NCBI GenBank assembly: GCA_013697225.1
Contig: JACCXG010000241.1
Location: forward strand, 1-10,663
Direction of reading: 5' to 3'
From: Acidobacteriota bacterium
Lineage (GTDB): Bacteria > Acidobacteriota > Vicinamibacteria > Vicinamibacterales > 2-12-FULL-66-21
DNA length: 10,663 nucleotides
Part shown: positions 6,751-10,663 of the stretch, piece by piece
Numbering within the stretch: the stretch's first letter is position 1
How the letters are laid out: every line of letters starts with the position of its first letter
Made by a program: the position numbers and the translations under genes
Notes under the pieces: model-generated
Databases searched by the model: none
What the model was told of the DNA's origin: nothing
The model's input: the letters and a program-made list of their open reading frames with translations, nothing else

Positions 6751-6768
6751 GCGGCTTCAGAGAGCCGC
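6751..6768 (-). promoter_or_regulatory. Hairpin just upstream of the acpP ribosome-binding site
   Basis: The transcribed strand has GCGGCT, a 6-base loop CTCTGA, then AGCCGC: a perfect 6-base-pair GC-rich stem. It ends three bases before the GGAGGG of acpP. It is well placed to act as a 5' stabiliser of a processed acpP message or to affect ribosome access. Function is inferred. Confidence 0.55.
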
Positions 6769-6812
6769 ACTTCCTTCCACCTGCGCCACGCATGCGGACG
6801 CTTCCCCGTTCA

Positions 6813-6829
6813 CGTCACGAACCGTGACG
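6813..6829 (-). promoter_or_regulatory. Dyad directly after the fabG stop codon
   Basis: CGTCACG, three spacer bases and CGTGACG form a perfect 7-base inverted repeat starting at the base after the fabG TAG. As RNA it can form a stem of six pairs with a 5-base loop. There is no U-run, so it is not a standard intrinsic terminator; an RNA-processing signal, a transcript 3'-end stabiliser or a protein-binding dyad are possible. Confidence 0.5.
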
Positions 6830-7570
6830 CTACATATACATACCGCCGTTTACGGCGACAACCTGCCCCGTAATATACGATGCCTCGTCCGAGGCCAGAA
6901 AACACACCGCCCACGCCACGTCGTCCGGCTGCCCGAGCCGCCGCAGCGGTACTTTCGAGGCCCATTCGGCCCGGGTGTCTTCGGCGATGGCCCGCGTCAT
7001 GTCCGTGTCAATCAGCCCGGGGGCCACGACGTTGGCGGTGATCCCTCGCGACGCCACTTCCAGGGCGACGGACTTGGTGAAGCCGATCAGCCCGGCCTTC
7101 GATGCCGCGTAGTTCGCCTGTCCGGCATTGCCCCCCTGCCCCACAACGGAGCTGATGCTGATGAGGCGTCCGCTCCGCTGTTTGATCATGGGCTTCAGCG
7201 CCGCCTGCGTCAGCGCAAAGGCAGCCGTCAGGTTCGTTGCGAGGACGGCTTCCCAGTCGTCCCGCTTCATGCGCAGCACCAGCTGATCCCTGGCGATGCC
7301 GGCGTTGTTCACCAGGATGTCGATCCGGCCGTGGCGCTCGACCATCGCCTTGACCGCCGCGTCTGCCGCTCCCGCCTCCGTAACGTCCATCGCTATGAAC
7401 TCCGCCGCACCGCCAGCCGACAGAATCTCGTCGACCGTGCGCTGCGCGTTGTCGCCGCGGGCTGCCGCTACAAGCGAGGCTCCCTGCCCGGCCAGACGAA
7501 CAGCGATCGCGCGGCCGATACCGCGTGAGGCGCCGGTGACCAGCGCGACCCGCCCGGACAGGCCTATCAT
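6830..7570 (-). CDS. fabG: 3-oxoacyl-[acyl-carrier-protein] reductase
   Basis: FabG (246 residues) reduces 3-oxoacyl-ACP to 3-hydroxyacyl-ACP with NADPH. It is a classical short-chain dehydrogenase: cofactor motif TGASRGIG (12-19), NNAG (88-91), Asn113, and the catalytic Ser141, Tyr154 and Lys158 in SISSVVGQGGNAGQANYAASK (spanning 138-158). The PG motif after the active site (VAPGLIDTDMT) and the C-terminal GQVVAVNGGMYM are typical of FabG. I chose ATG at 7570 because AAGGG lies six bases upstream and the family starts here; a TTG two codons earlier is less likely. It follows fabD by 22 bases and precedes acpP, the standard order. Confidence 0.97.
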   Translation of the reverse strand: MIGLSGRVALVTGASRGIGRAIAVRLAGQGASLVAAARGDNAQRTVDEILSAGGAAEFIAMDVTEAGAADAAVKAMVERHGRIDILVNNAGIARDQLVLRMKRDDWEAVLATNLTAAFALTQAALKPMIKQRSGRLISISSVVGQGGNAGQANYAASKAGLIGFTKSVALEVASRGITANVVAPGLIDTDMTRAIAEDTRAEWASKVPLRRLGQPDDVAWAVCFLASDEASYITGQVVAVNGGMYM

Positions 7571-7592
7571 ATGCAACCCTTGCAGCGGCCGA

Positions 7593-8540
7593 TCACTGCG
7601 CCCTCGCCGATTCCGCCAGTACCATGGGCAGCTTCTCGAGGCCCTGACTGTTCTCGATGCTCAGTACGGTCGCACCTGGCTCGATCTTGCGAATCAATCC
7701 GCCGAGCACCGTTCCCGGGCCGAGCTCCACGAATGTACGCACTCCCTCCGCCACCGATCGGCGGACGACGTGTTCCCATCGCACCGGCGAGGAGACCTGC
7801 CTGATGAGCGCCTCGATACAGGCGGAGGCCTCCGTCTTCGGTTCGGCATCGACGTTCGCGATGACAGGGATCCGGGGATCGTGTGCCGCGAGGGCCCGGA
7901 GCTCAGGCGCGAGGCGGTCTTCGGCCGGCTTCATCAGCGCACAGTGGAAGGGCGCACTCACCGCCAGGGGAATCACGCGTTTGGCCCCGCGAGCTCTGGC
8001 AAGCTCGCCGGCTCTGGCAACCGCAGCACTGCGACCAGCAATCACCACCTGGCCCGGCGCATTCAGGTTCGCCGGGCTTACCACACCGTGATCGGCGGCG
8101 GCCTCCGCGCAGGCCTCCGCAACCGAGTCGGCATCGAGGCCGAGAACGGCCGCCATCGCACCCTCTCCCACAGGAACGGCTTCCTGCATGTAGCGCCCTC
8201 TGCGCCGCACCGTGCGAAGGGCATCCGCGAAGGATATCGTACCCGCGGCAACGTGCGCGGAGTACTCACCAAGGCTGTGACCCGCCGCAAACGACGGCTG
8301 CAGACCCTGCGATGCGGCGAGCCGGTAGATAGCGACGCTGACGGCCAGGATGGCTGGCTGGGTGTTCTCCGTGAGCTGCAGCCGATCTTCGGGTCCTTCG
8401 AAACACAACTGGCTCAGCCGCTCACCCAACGCCTCGTCGCCCTCGGCAAAGGTATCGCGACAGACCGGGAAGCGGTCGGCGAGCTCGCGGCCCATGCCAG
8501 CTTTCTGCGCCCCCTGCCCCGGAAAAACCGCTGCAATCAT
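7593..8540 (-). CDS. fabD: Malonyl-CoA:ACP transacylase
   Basis: FabD (315 residues) moves malonyl groups from CoA to ACP, supplying the extender unit for FabF. The N-terminus has the FPGQGAQ motif (6-12), the nucleophile is Ser89 in GHSLGEYSAH, the arginine that binds the malonyl carboxylate is in RRRGRYMQ (112-119), and the catalytic His199 is in SAPFHCALM. GQVVIAG (163-169) and the C-terminal ELGPGTVLGGLIRKI are also typical. ATG at 8540 gives the family-standard MIAAVFPGQGAQ; AGGAGAGG lies upstream at somewhat long spacing. The gap from plsX is only 27 bases, so there is no room for a fabH remnant. Confidence 0.98.
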   Translation of the reverse strand: MIAAVFPGQGAQKAGMGRELADRFPVCRDTFAEGDEALGERLSQLCFEGPEDRLQLTENTQPAILAVSVAIYRLAASQGLQPSFAAGHSLGEYSAHVAAGTISFADALRTVRRRGRYMQEAVPVGEGAMAAVLGLDADSVAEACAEAAADHGVVSPANLNAPGQVVIAGRSAAVARAGELARARGAKRVIPLAVSAPFHCALMKPAEDRLAPELRALAAHDPRIPVIANVDAEPKTEASACIEALIRQVSSPVRWEHVVRRSVAEGVRTFVELGPGTVLGGLIRKIEPGATVLSIENSQGLEKLPMVLAESARAQ

Positions 8541-8567
8541 CGACGACGTCCTCTCCTCATGGCAGGG

Positions 8568-9569
8568 TCACGAGGCAGACTGGGCACTGACCTCGCGAGA
8601 CAGCCGGTGCAGGAGCCCTTCGCTCGACGCACGGGCTGCCATCGCCACGGCGTTCCGCACGGCCTTGGCGGACGAGCGCCCGTGTCCGACAACACAGAGG
8701 CCGTTCAGCCCGAGAAGCGGCGCACCGCCGTACTCGGAGTAGTCGAGCCGCTTGCGGAACCGGCGGTAGGCCTGCTTCGAAAGCAGGTAGCCCACACGCG
8801 TGCCGAACGTGGCGGACAACTCGGCGTGCAGCAGCGCCTCGACGGTCTCCACGAGACCTTCGCCGATTTTCAAAGTGATGTTGCCGGTGAAACCATCGCA
8901 GACGATCACGTCCGCACGGCCGGCATAGACCTCACGCCCTTCCACGTTGCCGACGAAGTGAATCGGGGCGGACTTCAACAGCTGGTGTGCTTCGCGCGTC
9001 AGGTCGTTCCCCTTGCTTTCCTCTTCGCCGACTGAGAGCAGTGCGACCCGCGGCCTGGCGCACGCCAGGGCCACGCGTGCGTAGGCGGCCCCCATCAGCG
9101 CGAACTGCACGAGGTGTTGAGGCCGGCATTCGACGGTGGCGCCCGAATCAAGGAGAACGGCGGGACGTGCGCTCGTCGGGATGATCGTGGCGAGGGCGGG
9201 GCGATCCACCCCGGGCATGCGGCCGAAGGCTGCCACCGAGGCCATTACCGAAGCACCGGTGTGTCCCGCGCTGAACAGCGCAGACGCACGGCCGTCGCGA
9301 ACGGCCTCCGCGGCAACACGGATGGAGGCACGGGGCTTCCGGCGAAGCGCCTGGCCAGCCGCCTCCGACATGTCCACGCGCTCGGGGGTGTCAATCGTCT
9401 GGACGTCGAGCCAGCCAGCGGCAGGGTGGCGGGACAGCTCACGCTCGATGGAGTCCCTGCATCCGACGAGGAGCAGCCCGATCTGAAGGTGACGCGCGGC
9501 CACCAAGGCCCCGTCGATGATGCTGGCCGGAGCCTCGTCCCCCCCCATCGCGTCGATGGCGATGCGCAA
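8568..9569 (-). CDS. plsX: Phosphate acyltransferase PlsX
   Basis: PlsX (333 residues) converts acyl-ACP to acyl-phosphate, the acyl donor for PlsY in phospholipid synthesis; it is a peripheral inner-membrane enzyme. Family motifs are all present: IAIDAMGGDEAP (3-14), SAGHTGA (100-106), LLSVGEEESKGND (177-189), DGFTGN (225-230) and YSEYGGAPLLGLNG (277-290). The start is TTG at 9569. An in-frame stop (TGA at 9596-9594) limits the upstream end, and no other start is possible before the conserved first strand. No strong ribosome-binding site is visible, only the purine-rich heptamer repeat 8 or more bases upstream. It is second after rpmF, as in many bacteria, but the usual fabH does not follow. 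Confidence 0.97.
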   Translation of the reverse strand: MRIAIDAMGGDEAPASIIDGALVAARHLQIGLLLVGCRDSIERELSRHPAAGWLDVQTIDTPERVDMSEAAGQALRRKPRASIRVAAEAVRDGRASALFSAGHTGASVMASVAAFGRMPGVDRPALATIIPTSARPAVLLDSGATVECRPQHLVQFALMGAAYARVALACARPRVALLSVGEEESKGNDLTREAHQLLKSAPIHFVGNVEGREVYAGRADVIVCDGFTGNITLKIGEGLVETVEALLHAELSATFGTRVGYLLSKQAYRRFRKRLDYSEYGGAPLLGLNGLCVVGHGRSSAKAVRNAVAMAARASSEGLLHRLSREVSAQSAS

Positions 9570-9576
9570 GATGAAA

Positions 9577-9610
9577 GCTTTCTGCTGCCCGCTTCAGCCT
9601 CCAGCCCGCT
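9577..9610. repeat. Short heptamer repeat in the rpmF-plsX spacer
   Basis: The 42-base spacer holds about five units on the plus strand: GCTTTCT, GCTGCCC, GCTTCAG, a 6-base CCTCCA and GCCCGCT. In the transcribed strand this is a purine-rich run starting right after the rpmF stop and leading to the plsX start. It matches the repeat family in the ETF spacers. Confidence 0.8.
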
Positions 9611-9611
9611 T

Positions 9612-9794
9612 CTATGCCTCTTCGACGGGACGGACCTGACGCCCCTTGTAGAAGCCGCAGTGCGCGCACACGTGATGCGGCGCCTTGGCTTCCTGACACT
9701 GCGGACAGGGCCCGCTCGCGACGGCTTTCAACGCATCGTGCGTGCGGCGCTTGGCCGTGCGCGTCTTGGAGTGGCGGCGTTTAGGGTTGGGCAT
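9612..9794 (-). CDS. rpmF: 50S ribosomal protein bL32
   Basis: bL32 (60 residues) is a small protein of the large ribosomal subunit. The basic N-terminus MPNPKRRHSKTRTAKRRTHD is typical. Two Cys-x-x-Cys pairs (Cys30/Cys33 in PCPQC and Cys43/Cys46 in VCAHCG) make this the zinc-binding form. GFYKGRQV near the end is the family C-terminal hallmark. ATG at 9794 is separated from the yceD stop by a single base, so the two are almost certainly translated from the same message, and the linkage to yceD and plsX is widely conserved. Confidence 0.98.
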   Translation of the reverse strand: MPNPKRRHSKTRTAKRRTHDALKAVASGPCPQCQEAKAPHHVCAHCGFYKGRQVRPVEEA

Positions 9795-9795
9795 C

Positions 9796-10329
9796 TCAGT
9801 TTTCCTTTTCCTGAGTCAGCAGCGACTTGAGAGCGGCCAGCCGGGGATCCTCCCAGGCAGGCGTGCACGCACACTGCGTCTTGTTCAGATTCGTTCCGCA
9901 TTGCGGGCACAGCCCGCGACAGTCTTCGCTGCAGAGCGGCTTCATCGGCAGTGCCAGCACGAACTGCTCCCGCAGCAGGTCCACGAGGTCCAGCATCCCC
10001 TCGCGATAGAAGGCAGTCGATAGGTCCTCGTCCCCGACTTCCTGCTCCTCCTCACCGGTATTCGCGACCGCCGGGACGTATCGCAAATCGAAGTCGGCCT
10101 CCACCGGCAGCCCGACCGGCTCCAGGCACCGGCCGCACTCCAGCTCGAGGCGCGCTTTGACATGCCCGGAAACGCCGAACGCGTCGCCCCCCAGCTTCTG
10201 CACGGCCGCCCTCAGCTCGACGGGCGAGGCGACACGGTAGTCGGGATCCTGCGGATCGAAAACCGACGGAGGGTAGGTTCGTTCGATGTGCTCGCGGTCG
10301 CCGCGAAGCTTGTGTAGGTCGAGAAGCAT
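9796..10329 (-). CDS. yceD: DUF177 / YceD family protein
   Basis: This 177-residue protein belongs to the DUF177 (YceD) family, whose members are linked to 23S rRNA accumulation and are nearly always encoded next to rpmF. The family core includes a Cys-x-x-Cys pair (Cys65/Cys68 in LECGRCLEP), an acidic middle with the expected DLVDLLREQFVLALPMKPLC region (113-132), and a C-terminal Cys-rich segment EDCRGLCPQCGTNLN (136-149; Cys133, 137, 141, 144). Two more cysteines follow (TQCAC, 152-155), suggesting metal binding. ATG at 10329 fits the family start; no real Shine-Dalgarno precedes it, and a GC-rich hairpin ends eight bases before it. It is the first gene of the promoter-led lipid operon. 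Confidence 0.93.
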   Translation of the reverse strand: MLLDLHKLRGDREHIERTYPPSVFDPQDPDYRVASPVELRAAVQKLGGDAFGVSGHVKARLELECGRCLEPVGLPVEADFDLRYVPAVANTGEEEQEVGDEDLSTAFYREGMLDLVDLLREQFVLALPMKPLCSEDCRGLCPQCGTNLNKTQCACTPAWEDPRLAALKSLLTQEKEN

Positions 10330-10337
10330 AGGTCGCT

Positions 10338-10356
10338 GCGTGCCCCGCCAGCACGC
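10338..10356 (-). promoter_or_regulatory. Leader hairpin before yceD, with an alternative fold
   Basis: The transcribed strand has GCGTGC, loop TGGCGGG, then GCACGC: a perfect 6-base-pair stem ending eight bases before the yceD ATG. The same leader can instead pair CCCGC with GCGGG around a 6-base loop (about 10359-10344). The two stems share bases and exclude each other. It could control ribosome access or transcription of the operon; this is inference. Confidence 0.45.
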
Positions 10357-10367
10357 GGGAACCCGTC

Positions 10368-10373
10368 ATTATA
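10368..10373 (-). promoter_or_regulatory. Promoter -10 element of the yceD-rpmF-plsX-fab operon
   Basis: The transcribed strand has a perfect TATAAT at 10373-10368, rare in DNA this GC-rich. The -35 region at the expected distance is weak (TCGAAT or CTCGAA). A start of transcription near 10361 would give a leader of about 32 bases before yceD. A small dyad, CGGG-TT-CCCG (10365-10356), sits over the predicted start point and could be an operator. Confidence 0.65.
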
Positions 10374-10420
10374 CCTTGAGCAGGGCTGGATTCGAGGAGA
10401 GCGTCCCGGGGCAGGGCGTC

Positions 10421-10461
10421 GGCAGCCTGAAACTGCAACCGGGCAGCGGGAAGCTGGAAGC
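10421..10461. repeat. Heptamer repeat after the dGTPase-like gene
   Basis: Plus-strand units in exact 7-base steps from 10427 are CTGAAAC, TGCAACC, GGGCAGC, GGGAAGC and TGGAAGC, preceded by GGCAGC. The order CTGAA-C, GGGCAGC, GGGAAGC nearly repeats that of the arm after fabF (5214-5234). In the transcribed strand these are pyrimidine-type GCTTCC units, starting nine bases after the stop codon of the upstream gene. Confidence 0.85.
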
Positions 10462-10469
10462 TCAGGAAT

Positions 10470-10663
10470 TCATGGCCTAATCGACACCCAGGGCTTCGGG
10501 ATGAAGAACTGCTCGTACAGCGCCACCGCGAAGCGATCCGTCATGCCGGCCAGGAAATCCTTCGCCGCGACGTCCAGCCCATCGCTCTCCAGGGTGGAGC
10601 GATCGAGGTACTCGTCCGGCGCGCCGCGCAACTTCTCCCACAGTCCCCCGAGAATCCCGGCCG
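10470..10663 (-). CDS. dGTP triphosphohydrolase-like protein, C-terminal fragment
   Basis: Only the last 63 or so residues are in the window, ending at TGA 10472-10470. The segment DFLAGMTDRFAVALYEQFF followed by IPKPW matches the conserved C-terminal helix of deoxyguanosinetriphosphate triphosphohydrolase-like (type 2 Dgt, HD-domain) proteins. These cleave dNTPs to nucleosides and triphosphate. The catalytic HD residues lie beyond the right edge, so activity cannot be judged. It is in the same direction as the lipid operon but is separated from it by a 140-base spacer with its own promoter element. Confidence 0.75.
   Translation of the reverse strand, partial: AGILGGLWEKLRGAPDEYLDRSTLESDGLDVAAKDFLAGMTDRFAVALYEQFFIPKPWVSIRP

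Noticed and set aside
6813..6829. Intrinsic terminator after fabG
   Set aside because: A good dyad, but no following U-run, and acpP and fabF continue in the same direction.
5791..6873. Plus-strand open frame (360 codons) opposite fabF and acpP
   Set aside because: Ser/Arg/Ala-rich antisense translation of conserved genes; no motif.
7296..9035. Longest plus-strand open frame (579 codons) opposite fabG, fabD and plsX
   Set aside because: It spans three intact minus-strand genes and shows only antisense-type low-information sequence.

Overview
This window is high-GC chromosomal DNA from an aerobic-type, probably Gram-negative bacterium. Every gene I can support lies on the minus strand, so transcription runs from right to left. 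Gene content points to a respiring bacterium: a type II fatty-acid synthesis block, an electron transfer flavoprotein with its quinone oxidoreductase, and a DUF374 acyltransferase usually seen in outer-membrane organisms. Acidobacteriota (for example the Vicinamibacteria) is my best guess from gene order and style. That is inference, because no marker here settles the phylum.

Read in the direction of transcription, the layout is as follows. A dGTPase-like gene enters from the right edge (C-terminus only). A 140-base spacer follows, holding a heptamer repeat and a clear TATAAT promoter element. The lipid operon comes next: yceD (DUF177), rpmF, plsX, fabD, fabG, acpP and fabF. The canonical fabH between plsX and fabD is missing. 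A 263-base spacer rich in heptamer repeats leads to etfB and etfA (4-base overlap), then a 169-base spacer made almost wholly of heptamer repeats, then ETF:quinone oxidoreductase. Last come a DUF374 lysophospholipid-acyltransferase-like gene and a histone-deacetylase-family gene that runs off the left edge.

The genes make a coherent lipid and redox neighbourhood. PlsX and the Fab enzymes build acyl chains on ACP and pass them to phospholipid synthesis. EtfAB and ETF-QO carry electrons from acyl-CoA dehydrogenases (and related enzymes) to the quinone pool. The DUF374 protein probably acylates a lipid acceptor. YceD and bL32 tie the block to ribosome production, as in many bacteria.

The proteins are ordinary housekeeping families with intact motifs. 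The unusual material is non-coding. A degenerate 7-base tandem repeat (consensus about GCTKCCY) fills four spacers, and its orientation follows position: pyrimidine units after stop codons, purine units before start codons. There is also an in-frame 9-base repeat at the start of the DUF374 gene, paired hairpins around the fabG-acpP junction, and a short operon leader that can form two mutually exclusive hairpins. I found no CRISPR array, transposase, tRNA, rRNA or defence system.
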